From positions 1 to 21,055 of IMG/VR virus record IMGVR_UViG_3300025141_009337: a stretch of 21,055 bases of DNA. One strand, written 5' to 3'. The stretch comes from a virus. Made by a program: the position numbers and the translations under genes. The notes beneath the pieces were generated by a model. It saw only the letters and a program-made list of their open reading frames with translations. It was not told the origin of the DNA and did not search any database. Position 1 is the first letter of the stretch. Each line of letters starts with the position of its first letter. Shown here piece after piece: positions 10,001 to 19,900 of the stretch.

Positions 10001-10784
10001 ACACGTAAGGAACAAACTGCTGGGAAAGGTTAACCGCTCCTGACGTAGTTCCCTCGTCGCTGGGCGAGAAGGATCTAACGTAAAGGACCCCATCGTCTGG
10101 TTCCGCATACCCAGCGGATACAATGCTTGAAACAGTAGAGACATCCTTAATATCATGCCGAGCTAAAGAGCCATAGCGGGGGGTCGCACTATACTCAGTT
10201 AATTTATTCACATACCGCAGAGTACTTCTAATGTCCCACTGAGACAACTCATACAATCCAAGAACAATATTTAAATGGACTCCAGTCAAACTATCATCAA
10301 TACTATAGTCTCTAAATTTAGAGTTAGATAAAACATTGGTAACGCTAGAAAATGTTGGATTTTGAATAACGCTGTTAGGATACTTTGAGCCTGAGACCCC
10401 CCCATTAATACTAGAAAATGAGAAATTTGGAAAATCAGGAAGATAAGACCAAGCCGTTCCATCAGAAGGATCCAAATCCACAAAACCTACTCCAGGACTA
10501 CCCGTAACTTGATACCCTGATACAGCAGCAAGTGCCTGACATCTCAAAAAAGCAGATTTGTTTGGTGACACTGAAGTCCCATGAACAATAAAATTAGAAA
10601 CATCGTACAGAGAAGACACGCTAGATAAAATTGAGGAGGGGGAAGGAATCCAGGTTAACATGTCCACTATATGTTCTTTGGCCCCTTCAACAATCAAATT
10701 ATTATCTACATGTATAGGGGTATCTGAAAACTCAATTGAGTCTCCTCTGCAAAATCCCTGGTATACTTCTACACTTCCCCTCAT
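7068..10784 (-). CDS. Large beta-rich structural protein of unknown family, probable baseplate/tail component
   Basis: A 1,238-residue protein starting at ATG 10784, one base after the TGA of the gpI-domain gene (TGACATG), so translation is probably coupled. Composition is rich in Ser, Gly, Thr, Tyr and Asp with few Lys clusters, and strands alternate with loops over most of its length; no signal peptide or membrane segment is seen apart from a short Gly-rich hydrophobic patch (GGFIFGGLMGG near residue 460). Residues 1-75 (SIEFSD, NNLIVEGAKEHI, FIVHGTS) and the last 80 (YWFDIGSDD, VGLW, FRTPVSIGGGG, RIKWKVIF) resemble the corresponding ends of the small gene that follows. The roughly 1,000 residues between are unassigned and could hold several jelly-roll or fibre-like domains. 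A structural role is inferred from size, composition and location; I do not recognise a family. Confidence 0.72.
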   Translation of the reverse strand: MRGSVEVYQGFCRGDSIEFSDTPIHVDNNLIVEGAKEHIVDMLTWIPSPSSILSSVSSLYDVSNFIVHGTSVSPNKSAFLRCQALAAVSGYQVTGSPGVGFVDLDPSDGTAWSYLPDFPNFSFSSINGGVSGSKYPNSVIQNPTFSSVTNVLSNSKFRDYSIDDSLTGVHLNIVLGLYELSQWDIRSTLRYVNKLTEYSATPRYGSLARHDIKDVSTVSSIVSAGYAEPDDGVLYVRSFSPSDEGTTSGAVNLSQQFVPYVSGRSPQVRYDESLGSLAEISAKYHSISGGADACILVYLQDKTTGERYDFSGDRHEWNFTGFPLVFDASKDTSSCISFFVNITNTRMSHKLELTYQFASHDNSDILECYFWDAGVSFMDGWLYGNLAPNDSMFRVVGGDYTDPGVFMTTSGSGGTKGSALPLSSVSYLSQVFSMSPLKKYGGFIFGGLMGGATAIDHYLDVGVLKKSTSQSKKIGKYNYLTYASASDLIESNLGASVAASPRINSTIPWVTNPQHALKLANSLKPKPSELCLEVVTSSTLSGLFELPLNKPAVFEGAILKKFRDISGVSGSDVYFTLHTSGIDSSGNHRYFDFTIGDWNSLPAGASIPDRNKFFTSSVSTGSEEYASFRSTPLVNSNLLLGLVPSTTGTTGTAFSLILKIHNETAAPAFIKNLRMDSYAKTYAEDIHEYFSWSALTGPSRWTVQPSTYSGQYVLSGISTTEYTETKSATGINGWGLNCLDSMNLASGSTHTSETEYQLVVFNTRNNNLATGGFQRISCAAICDVGLMPYTLPVGDDVWTSESYLPVPRFELEGSPTVQYFNDVSNIGTSYSSLFPGVTPISPTSGGWSLWDESTGFLLGTYNAPVVATRAPIELCRTFKVGDVVLPVSSTEIAFSLKYQQMEDDSGGKPETLWTALAQLDSGDLLYWDADAPSGWKPYEEAFEGASVPYNDFSYTFRRGFMATDEDKNIKRIFSTKVLLTDARFTPTTKIRFAISQASKTDWDASNITAVKDWEFYRISPYPVKDLPVFPSPLDRTLQPVVSGSAGLLGQYVNYINWPSYIGSSLSGISEDRAHADGGWLAGSGITLSGDSLEGSANKFAVINSDGMMYPVTGTGRPVVDNGGLALSGFQASSNVSSVTYWFDIGSDDITFFDFQGGIGAVGLWVLDVEKTYDSLHTGGYDVTALYDSPGPRTGNLYNVNDSDRNLVYKLFSKKVFRTPVSIGGGGAIRIKWKVIFLP

Positions 10785-10785
10785 G

Positions 10786-13700
10786 TCAATTACTCACAGA
10801 AAATTCCATCACGGTAACACTATCAATTATAGAAGATGAGGAATACGTAGCCCCACCTAACAGTTCCACATACTCAGCTCTGCTCCCCCCAAGTGTTTCA
10901 AAATAGGGCGCTGAGTAAGTTGCATTACGAGATAAAGACCCACTTACTAAACCATCCCAGAACTTATAAATCTCATAAATCTCTGGACTAGTGAAATGTC
11001 GCATCATGTTGTTTAAGCCTGTATCGACTATAGAAATTTCATAAAGATTAATACCGTCCTCTACGATACCACCTGATACGCGGCTCGGAGTCGCGCCTTT
11101 AACTTTTAAAACATACTCAGTAGCAGATGTGTGAACATCCCCCTCAAAGATAGCTCCGCTACACGGAACATATTTATCGGTCGAATCCTCTAATGTATTA
11201 AAATCAACCGAACAAACATTAGGACATTCTAGACCAGCATCTGCGCACAATTTATTTTTAAATAAACTAGCTTTTGAATCATCATATACACGCCACCTAT
11301 TGTCATACCAATCATATGCCCAGGTCATTGCATCTGAGGATGAGGGGGTAATAAATAATTCAACCTCTAATTCTTGATCGAAAGTATTGGTAGCAGTTCG
11401 TAAAATAAAATCAGCCCTAAATTTAGATTGAGGCCGCAATTTATTGTAAGTGATCTCGCCTATCAAAGAGGGTTTAAACGGTATAGCCACCTCAAGCCCC
11501 TCTCCATATATTCCGAGAGAATAGGCAGTTATAGAATTATACTCAGAAAATCCAGACTTTTCATTGGCAACAATAAAGGCTTTACTCCCCGAGTCAAGTT
11601 GTCTAATCTCAAGCCCTGATAAAATTTCATTAGTCTTTTTTATAGACTTATTTGCCTCATCAACAGTGCTTATAACACCTGACAGAGCGGACAGAGACGA
11701 AGCATCAGGGGCATCGGAAAAATAAGTTTTACTATTTAATGTAATAGCACTCCCCCCATAATTTAAATACTTCTGCCCGCCCGCATTTTGAGCACCTACA
11801 ATGTAGCGCCATTCAGCCAGATACCCGTAATTAGGACTCGTCTGCCCCGGCAGAATATCTCCGGGGGCCAAAGCATTTTGTGTTATCTTTCCTTTATAAC
11901 GAAAATCACTGTTCCAAAAAGTAGGACCAAAAGCATAAGATATAAAATTATGACCGCCATAAAAAGGAACACCTGGCGAAACCGTGTTTTTCAGAACCCC
12001 GCTAAATTCATCATTGTAAATATCATACCCCTGATGAACCGATTTACCAAAAGAATACTTTTTATAATCTGCATCACTAAACAATAAACTACTAGAATCA
12101 GGGGCTTCACGAATCTTTGCACGAGTCATAACCTTCATAATAGTTTTCAAGTCACCGCGCCTGCGCGGCACGGAACTACAATCTTGCACATCGTCTGGGA
12201 CCACCCGCATCGGGTAGGTGTTAGACAGGTCAAACTCACCTGAGTCCCCGCTAACAGCACAATCATTCCCTGATATCCAAAAGCCGCTAAGACCCCATAC
12301 AGAGGAAGACATATCCAAGTATCTCTGACGTGCGTAATCAAAACCTTTTATAATATATTCAGAAGTATTTAAATACCCGTTAGCCGTCACAGCAGTCGCA
12401 TCACACCCCGGAACAATTCGAAAATGATTTAACGCGACGGGCATCGCAGTGCCCTCCCGACCAAGAGGGTAACACGGCAACGCATATCTATAATCTCTAC
12501 GCCTAGACGTATTTCTATCTAAATCTGACGCGCTAGCATTCCAAAATAAAGATGTAACCGAACTAACATAAACGGGCAAAACTCTCCCATCACCGTTAAC
12601 ATAAATAGGACTCAAATCCCCAGTACCGCTTGCGCCTGCCCAAAAATTGGCTCTCTTAGAATTCAGATATCCAGTATTATAATCATCTATACATTCCTCT
12701 GCAATTACACATAAGTTGGATATCGCGCAATGAGTATCTTCTAAATCCAAATATAAAACTATTCTAGCAACAACATGTAACGGAATAAACTCTCGCAATA
12801 CATCTCGATAAACTTCTAAAGCAGCTTTGTTTCTAAATGTATCATAACCATCTACAGTATAATCAAAGGAAGAAGCGGCGAGGACCGAAAATACATGGGA
12901 TGATTTAGTATTCCATAGATCAAAATCTGCCACTTCATCTGTGTTACCAAACTTAACATACTTTGCATAATTGGGGGGCAGCTCATGAGCACTGGTAAAG
13001 AAGAGGAACTTATCATTGACGGACCACGTTGGGGGTCCCGTTAAGGAGAAGACGCTCTTTATTGCGGTATTTACTAAGGTCTTGAATGACCCCACGTAGG
13101 AGGCATTAATCTCAAATCCAAAACTCTCTCTTGTCCCAGACAAGATTTTACATATCTCATCAACTTCTTTATCCGTAAGAAATGATTCTCTATAAAATCC
13201 ATATTTTTCCCAAGGAGGAACCATAACTGTGAGAGGTTTCATAGAAGGAACACCTACAGCACTGAGACTGGCAGTCGTGATAGCTTTCGGGTCATTCGGA
13301 TGATTTCTGTGATAAAAGCCAGTCCCTGAGAGACACGTCCACATAGGCAGTTGACGAAAATCCCGACCTCTAAGTTTAATTACCTTATATTTATTGTGAA
13401 CGTATTGTAGAATAGCATCTACGAGAAATCTGTAATTTCTATCTTTAGCATCTGCGTATGTCGGACCAACTTGGTTGAATTTAATACCGGGGGCCACGTC
13501 CTTAAACGTGCTGCTGAAAAGAGGTTGAAACTCCAAACCATCTTTAGCAATGTAAGATTCAGTTTTGATAAGGTAGTATAATAAATTCGGAAGATAACAT
13601 TCCCATGTCTCAGAAATATCATTTATAGAAAATAGGCCGTCCGGGAAAACTAACTTTAGAACTGCGTCTAGACCCACAATGCTTCCTTTAGTTTTGTATA

Positions 13701-14790
13701 CCATTACCGCATTCGCAAGTTGCGCACGCCATTTATCGTAATCCCCCGTGAGATATCGCCATCCAATATTGTTTGCAAGAAGTTCCAGGAATCTTTCCGG
13801 GCACTCATCTATACTGAGCAAGTCGCTAATTTCTTCTAGAATAAGATTAATATCCGCAACACCCAAACTAATAGCTTTTAGGAATCGTTGGAAAGATCCT
13901 GCATCCCTCATAACACTAGGGTAAGGCCCCATAGAAGCAGTATTTACCCAATCCCCGATAACAGTTTCCAAAGACCCCGTTAAGAATTCATGATTTTTAA
14001 GACGCGCGTCCGTCCATGTATTAAGATGAAGCAACACAGAATTCAACAACTGGGTCCCAGAAGCATACGTATTGGCAGATATAGAAGCAGACCCGCTAGC
14101 AAACGCCGTGGGTATAAAACCTTTATAGAAAGTACTCTCCTCCCTATTGTGCCAAAAATATTTAAACAATAGACCAATAGCATCCCCATCTGTAGCGACT
14201 TGTCCACTGTTGAGGCCCCCTACTAAAGCTTCTGTTAATAGGGAAGATGCATATGCAGAAGCTTGGGTAGAGGATAAAGCAGAAGTGTTCATGAAATAAA
14301 ACATCCCCAGTGTTTCTATCAAATATTCATGAGTCAGCAGAAGGCTGCTATAAGGATACGTGGGCGTGTCTGGGGCCGATGACTTCCCTCCACTAATTCC
14401 CGACATGATAGCAAAAAATCCAGAAGGGTTGTTTAGTTCAGCATCTGGGAGGAATGTGGCCGATACAAAAGTATATAAATCTGATATACTGCTAAAAGAC
14501 TCGAAAGTTAAACCATAGGGCGCTAAAATTTTGCCAGCAAAAGTATTGGGGCTAATTATAGTTTTTTTATTAGCGGGATCAAAAAACAAAGCCACTGATG
14601 ATTTGTCTAAAGTACTGACATCAAAAAACAGGTCATTCTGCACCGCAGCTTTTATAATTCTTCCCGCAAAATCTAGACTGATATCCTCCTCTGACCCAAA
14701 TTGGTAATAATCTACTGACCGGTAAAATTCCGGAACAAACTTATTAACTACGTCAATGTAATTGTATTTTGTTGTAGAGGAAAAAGCCAT
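10786..14790 (-). CDS. gpI-domain baseplate protein, probable T4 gp7 counterpart
   Basis: A 1,334-residue protein starting at ATG 14790, overlapping the gpJ/gp6-like stop by one base (TAATG). Residues about 315-400 match the phage tail protein I type (P2 gpI / tail-protein domain): a helix ISDLLSIDECPERFLELLA, then NNIGW, then a WRAQLANAV-MVYKTKGS helix leading into GLDAVLKLVF. In contractile tails the J and I products form the wedge that surrounds the hub and joins it to the fibres; in T4 this pair is gp6 and gp7. The order 25-6-7 seen here supports that reading. The N-terminal 300 residues are mostly helical; the 900 residues after the gpI region are beta-rich and unrecognised. It is far longer than stand-alone gpI proteins (about 200 residues) and longer than T4 gp7 (about 1,030). 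Direct homology to gp7 beyond the gpI region is not shown. Confidence 0.82.
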   Translation of the reverse strand: MAFSSTTKYNYIDVVNKFVPEFYRSVDYYQFGSEEDISLDFAGRIIKAAVQNDLFFDVSTLDKSSVALFFDPANKKTIISPNTFAGKILAPYGLTFESFSSISDLYTFVSATFLPDAELNNPSGFFAIMSGISGGKSSAPDTPTYPYSSLLLTHEYLIETLGMFYFMNTSALSSTQASAYASSLLTEALVGGLNSGQVATDGDAIGLLFKYFWHNREESTFYKGFIPTAFASGSASISANTYASGTQLLNSVLLHLNTWTDARLKNHEFLTGSLETVIGDWVNTASMGPYPSVMRDAGSFQRFLKAISLGVADINLILEEISDLLSIDECPERFLELLANNIGWRYLTGDYDKWRAQLANAVMVYKTKGSIVGLDAVLKLVFPDGLFSINDISETWECYLPNLLYYLIKTESYIAKDGLEFQPLFSSTFKDVAPGIKFNQVGPTYADAKDRNYRFLVDAILQYVHNKYKVIKLRGRDFRQLPMWTCLSGTGFYHRNHPNDPKAITTASLSAVGVPSMKPLTVMVPPWEKYGFYRESFLTDKEVDEICKILSGTRESFGFEINASYVGSFKTLVNTAIKSVFSLTGPPTWSVNDKFLFFTSAHELPPNYAKYVKFGNTDEVADFDLWNTKSSHVFSVLAASSFDYTVDGYDTFRNKAALEVYRDVLREFIPLHVVARIVLYLDLEDTHCAISNLCVIAEECIDDYNTGYLNSKRANFWAGASGTGDLSPIYVNGDGRVLPVYVSSVTSLFWNASASDLDRNTSRRRDYRYALPCYPLGREGTAMPVALNHFRIVPGCDATAVTANGYLNTSEYIIKGFDYARQRYLDMSSSVWGLSGFWISGNDCAVSGDSGEFDLSNTYPMRVVPDDVQDCSSVPRRRGDLKTIMKVMTRAKIREAPDSSSLLFSDADYKKYSFGKSVHQGYDIYNDEFSGVLKNTVSPGVPFYGGHNFISYAFGPTFWNSDFRYKGKITQNALAPGDILPGQTSPNYGYLAEWRYIVGAQNAGGQKYLNYGGSAITLNSKTYFSDAPDASSLSALSGVISTVDEANKSIKKTNEILSGLEIRQLDSGSKAFIVANEKSGFSEYNSITAYSLGIYGEGLEVAIPFKPSLIGEITYNKLRPQSKFRADFILRTATNTFDQELEVELFITPSSSDAMTWAYDWYDNRWRVYDDSKASLFKNKLCADAGLECPNVCSVDFNTLEDSTDKYVPCSGAIFEGDVHTSATEYVLKVKGATPSRVSGGIVEDGINLYEISIVDTGLNNMMRHFTSPEIYEIYKFWDGLVSGSLSRNATYSAPYFETLGGSRAEYVELLGGATYSSSSIIDSVTVMEFSVSN

Positions 14791-16466
14791 TAAACAAATT
14801 TTATAGTCAAATCAACATTATTCAGTTGCAAAATTTCATTAAAATCCACGTAGATATCATTCTCGTAATTATCAATACTTAAAAATCTTACACCCGCATC
14901 CTTGAGCAAGAAATTTTGTAATTTAGAAAGATTCAATGGCATTCCAAAATCCATGAGATTAGTAGAAAAAAATGAATAAATATTGTTGGCTACCCTTTGC
15001 TTAATATTATCCGCACTCAATTTTTGAACTTTATCCACATACAAAGTGCATTTCATATCTAAGGTTCTCACAATGCCATCAACAACGGTTATTTCATCCG
15101 TAAGCATTCTATACTTATTCAAATATTCTAAAAGTTCCTTTTTAAATTCAAAAGACGCTCTTTCCAAATGATCCGCTGTGGCTTGTTGCAGGACATAAAT
15201 ATCAATCATATTTCCTGCACTTCCATTATCACGCAACGTAGCAAGAGCCTTTCCAGTTTTCCCAGCAGTGCTTATAAATTTATGTGCAAATGTAGTATAG
15301 TCATGACCGGTTACGGCACGATATTGGGTAGCAAACCACATCGGACCAAATCTCCGTGCCTCTTCAATAGACTGCGCGTCTACCCCTCCAGTTCCAGCCC
15401 GAGGGTTTGTAACATCCAGAGTTACATCCGTAGGAGATACGCTTCTCACTCCAGTAGAAGCCTTACTTAATTTCCCAGAGGTAACGTTCCCTCTCAAGCC
15501 ACCCCCCGTCCGGAACATTATTACATAGTCTTGGTTTGGTGTGGGTGTCTTCCCTACCGCGCCGCGTCCAAACTTAAGCCTACAAGAAAAATCCTCATTA
15601 TAGATTTTCTCAAAAACAAAAGCCTCGGCAGATGCAAACCATATATTATCAATTTCAGTATAAAAACCATCCCCCGCTGAAACTACAACACTTCCTTCAA
15701 TTACCGATGGCAGAGTAATAGAAATTTCCTCAGCGGGATCTATATGAGAAAAAGTACCTGTCTGGGTTTGAAAGCTGCCTTCTAGTAATACAAGATTTTC
15801 AAACGTAGATCCGTCATAATCAGCAGGTGCCGGATTCCCGGTAGGCTTTGAATCTTCAAACGTCAATACCATGGAATCTTCTTGCATATTGATATTACCA
15901 TTACTTTCCACGGAATACAAAGTATATGTTAGAGGTAGATTGTCCCTGGTACTGACACCTTGTATAACTCTATTTCCCGCATCAATTGTTATCTGCTGCC
16001 CTGTGGCAATAGCCCGTGAGGCGTCTGTTACAGTAGCAACGGCATTAGCCTTAGCCGATACGGGGCCTCTCAAGGAAACTCCAATAAGTTCTAATAATTT
16101 AGTAACACTTTCGGAGGTTTTGGCCGTAGCCAAATAATTCTCCTGAGCAATAGCATCGGCCTTATAAGAAAGGACCCCCCCGAGATATGCAACTAACTCT
16201 ACCAACATAATCCCTAAATCAGATTCTATAAAATTATTATAATTATCAGGATAGACTGCTTTTAAATAATTAGAAAAGCTTGTTTTAAAATCATCAAAAT
16301 CTGAAGTGGAAAAATCAATTAGGTCTTTTCTTAGAGCCTCGGGGATACCACCCAAGCGCATGAAATCAGAAGTAACCTGACCAGTAAATCCACTTGGATT
16401 ATAGATAGCCTCAAACTGAGGATTACTACCTGGTACTGCCTCTGGACCTTTGCTTATGTGTGCCAT
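14790..16466 (-). CDS. gp6: Baseplate wedge protein, gp6/gpJ family
   Basis: A 558-residue protein starting at ATG 16466 directly after the gp25 stop codon, with no gap. Family marks of Baseplate_J/gp6 are clear: the N-terminal helical stretch ESDLGIMLVELVAYLGG with LSYKADAIAQENYL (81-112) and LLELIGVSLRGP (124-135), the FGRGAVGKTP loop (299-308), GGGLRGNV (321-328), NPRAGTGG...SIEEARR (355-372) and RAVTGHDYT (383-391). In the virion this protein dimerises to form the inner ring of the baseplate wedge, bound to gp25 on one side and the gp7/gpI protein on the other. Length is close to T4 gp6 (about 660) and longer than P2 gpJ (about 300). No odd features; the upstream sequence is AT-rich without a clear ribosome binding site, so translation is probably coupled to gp25. 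Confidence 0.95.
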   Translation of the reverse strand: MAHISKGPEAVPGSNPQFEAIYNPSGFTGQVTSDFMRLGGIPEALRKDLIDFSTSDFDDFKTSFSNYLKAVYPDNYNNFIESDLGIMLVELVAYLGGVLSYKADAIAQENYLATAKTSESVTKLLELIGVSLRGPVSAKANAVATVTDASRAIATGQQITIDAGNRVIQGVSTRDNLPLTYTLYSVESNGNINMQEDSMVLTFEDSKPTGNPAPADYDGSTFENLVLLEGSFQTQTGTFSHIDPAEEISITLPSVIEGSVVVSAGDGFYTEIDNIWFASAEAFVFEKIYNEDFSCRLKFGRGAVGKTPTPNQDYVIMFRTGGGLRGNVTSGKLSKASTGVRSVSPTDVTLDVTNPRAGTGGVDAQSIEEARRFGPMWFATQYRAVTGHDYTTFAHKFISTAGKTGKALATLRDNGSAGNMIDIYVLQQATADHLERASFEFKKELLEYLNKYRMLTDEITVVDGIVRTLDMKCTLYVDKVQKLSADNIKQRVANNIYSFFSTNLMDFGMPLNLSKLQNFLLKDAGVRFLSIDNYENDIYVDFNEILQLNNVDLTIKFV

Positions 16467-16907
16467 TTATTTTATTAATATATTTTTTGTTGCGCCCACA
16501 GTCAAAAAAATACTCTCTGTGGTGAGGACATTATTCTTAAGCGAAAATACTAAAGATAAGTCGAGTTCTGAAGTTTCCTCATTGGGGATAAGTTTAAAAT
16601 CAATAATCGTCACTCTTGGCTCATACTTTTCAATAGCTGTCAAAATACTTTTTTCCAAAGCGCCAATTGTTATACCGTCCATTGGCTCAAAAGGTGCGGC
16701 ACGCAGATTGGTTCCATAACCAGGTCGCATAGGGCGTTCCCCCTTTTGAGTTAATATTAATTGTACAAGACCGTCTTTAACAGCTTCTTGGTTATAAGCA
16801 CACGAGAACATGCCACCAGTGTTTTCCTGCTTAACAGGCCATTGCACACCCCTAATAACCTTTTGGTTTTTGCGTGTAGCAAATTGTAAATCTCCATAAC
16901 TAGCCAT
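16467..16907 (-). CDS. gp25: Baseplate wedge / sheath initiator protein, gp25/gpW family
   Basis: A 146-residue protein with the signature of the GPW/gp25 family: GERPMRPGYGTNLR at 56-69, a helix IGALEKSILTAI, the YEPRV motif at 95-99, and a final pair of strands. In T4 and P2 the gp25/W product sits at the top of the wedge, carries the handshake fold that starts sheath polymerisation, and couples baseplate change to sheath contraction. Length matches the family (about 130-150). The ATG at 16907 overlaps the TAA of the LamG gene by one base and has an AGGA at 16915-16918 on the complementary strand, seven bases upstream. It is followed immediately by the gp6/gpJ gene, the canonical neighbour. 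Confidence 0.95.
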   Translation of the reverse strand: MASYGDLQFATRKNQKVIRGVQWPVKQENTGGMFSCAYNQEAVKDGLVQLILTQKGERPMRPGYGTNLRAAPFEPMDGITIGALEKSILTAIEKYEPRVTIIDFKLIPNEETSELDLSLVFSLKNNVLTTESIFLTVGATKNILIK

Positions 16908-19900
16908 TATAGTATCCTGGGCTCTCCTGCCGCATTAACCTGAATTCCGGTAAAGAAAGGTTTCTGAGCTTTGTAATTCACTTGAACGGCATTACTTGTT
17001 AAACCTACATTATATATCTTGAAACTTCCTAAGTACCCATCTAAGCCACTGCGAGGAATTTTAAGAGTAGCACCCGTAGCGGTATATCCACCCAGGCCAG
17101 GGACTGCATCATCCGCCGGAGGGTCGAGCCTAGTATGTTGTCCTACAGGACCCCCAGGAAGTGGGGCCATGGCTACCCTGAAATAATCGTCATTAGTATT
17201 AACCCCCAAGAAGCCTGGGAATGTCTCGGTCTTAAAGATAGGGGGGACCTCATGGGCAATACCGTCCGTAAAGCCTCCACCAAGAATCCAAGGTGTAAAA
17301 ATAGGAATAGAGGGAAATGCCCCAGTATACAAGCGTTCTCCATTCTTCCCGGTGTTATCATGAAAATGACCTTTAGTTGCGGCGGTAGGTATATTAATTG
17401 GTCTTCCAGGATATCTCTGAAAAGACGTGCTTGCTAAGGCAGACGCAATAAATTGCCCATTTACATAGACCGTTATCGTATCAGAAGATAAATCGCAAGC
17501 TATAGCATAGTGAGTAAATGCAGCACTACAACTCCCAATAGTGTATCCCGAAACCGTTGTAGTTGTAATCGGAATTTTAACCCCCAATTCAGTACGGCAC
17601 GTAGGACCACCACCGTCACCACTTACGCTTTCCGCAATGCAAATACTCTTACCCCACCTCTCGCTATTTTGTGATACCGTTGGCAAAATAACAAACTCTA
17701 AACCACTAGCCCCATCGGTACCTGGGTATCCCTTATCCCGAAAACCAATAACCATCCCGAGCGTTCTTCGATCCCGTTGCCCCTGAATAATACCACTTAA
17801 TTGCGCAGTTGTACGGGGATTGCCTCCATGGTACATACCACCATAAAACCCCGATCCACAATTTTCATTGGCAGCAATCAACTTATATCGATGATCGTAA
17901 GTTAGCGATGAAGATACATCCGGAACATGCGCCCAAAAATCAAAAGACCATCCATTCTCATTATACATTAGATTATCCAATGGCTGCGAAGGAGGGTATG
18001 GCTTGTTGTTCCTAAAATTATTGGGAAGTCTAACATAGGAGCCCTTGGGAATAGCTGCATATTTCAATCCATATTTGGATGTCGCATCATAGAGAGATCC
18101 AGTGAGATATGGAATAGTTACTCCAGAAACAAAAATAGCAGACGCGTGAGCCCCTACTAACTTAGCATCCAAAGCAGCGCCTGTTTCACTATAGTTTTTA
18201 ACACCGTATACATCGGAGCTGGGGCTGACGACCGCAGAAGGCTCTAAGAAGTTATAACAGGCTACCAAACCTGGTTTAACGATAGAACTCTCAAGAGTTC
18301 TAAGATAAGGTGCTGTGCCAGTTAGATCAGTATCTCCAGATGTAGTAATCCAATCCGTTATACCATAATCCGGAACAGACATCTCCGGGATACCATCCAC
18401 GTTCTGAGGCACTCCCGATGTAATAAATTTGGCAGATGCGGGCTTAAAAGGTAATGTCGTATCATCTAAATCAGATGAATGGAGCATTGCGGACTTTTGC
18501 ATCTGTATAGACGGGACAAGAGAAATATCCTTTAAATACGTAAAATCATTCACCGGGATACGATCAATATATTCAATCGAGCTTGGGGAACTGGGAGGAG
18601 GAACCGCAGGAGAGGTTACTCTACAGACCTCAGGGGGAATAACTTTCCCAGGTTTGTCCAGCTCCCGATAAAACACTCCTTCTCCTATAATACTTTTCGT
18701 ATCAGTTATCCCATAGGGCCCAAACAAAGCCGCTACTTGAAGCTGTTTTTTACGTTTCTTAATCTTGCTGTCATAAGCGTATGCTATAGCACCGTAACTT
18801 TCCTTGTAATTTTGTATTAGCGCAGAATCTTCAGAGTAGCCGGAAGCCACAAGATCATCAATTTTAGCTGACGCATCCATTATCTGTAAATTTCTATCAT
18901 TTAATAATGCTCTAAGAACGTCATCAAATTCATAAAACTTTAAAACATCCCCGCTTTCATTCTGGTACTCATCATCAAAAATTGTATTAGCTAAACGACT
19001 AACTTGATTTGGTGCGTATAGTTCTCCCTTCCCCCCCTTATTGGATGCATAGCGCAACTGCCACGAGGCCGCATCTATCTTCTGAGACACGATAGTAGGA
19101 ATCGAGCCAGTTCTAGAATCGTAGTATAGACCATCCTGCGATAAAATAAATTTTCCAGCATAGGACACAGGCGGCGCAAAAATAGTACGGAATATGTCTT
19201 CCGAGGGAGTAACCTGAACCCCTTTAATCTGAGCTACAATTATATCCATAGCAGCCTCATTCTCAGAGTATGGAATAATAATTCTATCCGTAACAAACTT
19301 CTCAAATTGAGTTATGTCTTTATCCATCTGAGAAGTTAATCCATCCCGCAATATTTCTAGTGCAGAAGGGTCTAAAGGGATACCGACACCAGGTATGCCC
19401 GATATCGCATACCCATCAATTATATTAGTTAACGCAGTCTCAATATCCCCAACCAGGAGAACCGGGTCAGGAAGAGCCCTAGGGTCATCTGTAGGTAGAC
19501 CACGCCTTTCTATGATATTGTTTATCTGATCTAAGTCCTGTCGCACTTCATCAAGCTCTTGGCGCTTATTTGCTATGTCTATCTGAATTGCTTGTTTTTG
19601 ATAATCTAAAGTTTCACTCGTCCACTCCGCATCAGCAGTCTTAGCTGCCTCGTCCCCAAGCTCGACATTCATGGCTTCAATATCCGCCGGGCCACTTTTG
19701 GTCCCTTTTGCTAAAGATCCAGCGGCGAAAACAGGCATGCCCCCCTGTGCTAAAACACCGGCAAGCTTCCCCGCAGAAGTAGCACCAGTGGTTTGCTCAG
19801 AATTAGCTTCTTGTGCGTGTTTAACATTCTTAAGCTCAACAGTTGTGCGTCCCTGGTTAGTTGTGGGTACTTCATCATACCCATCTAGCTTTTGGGCTCG

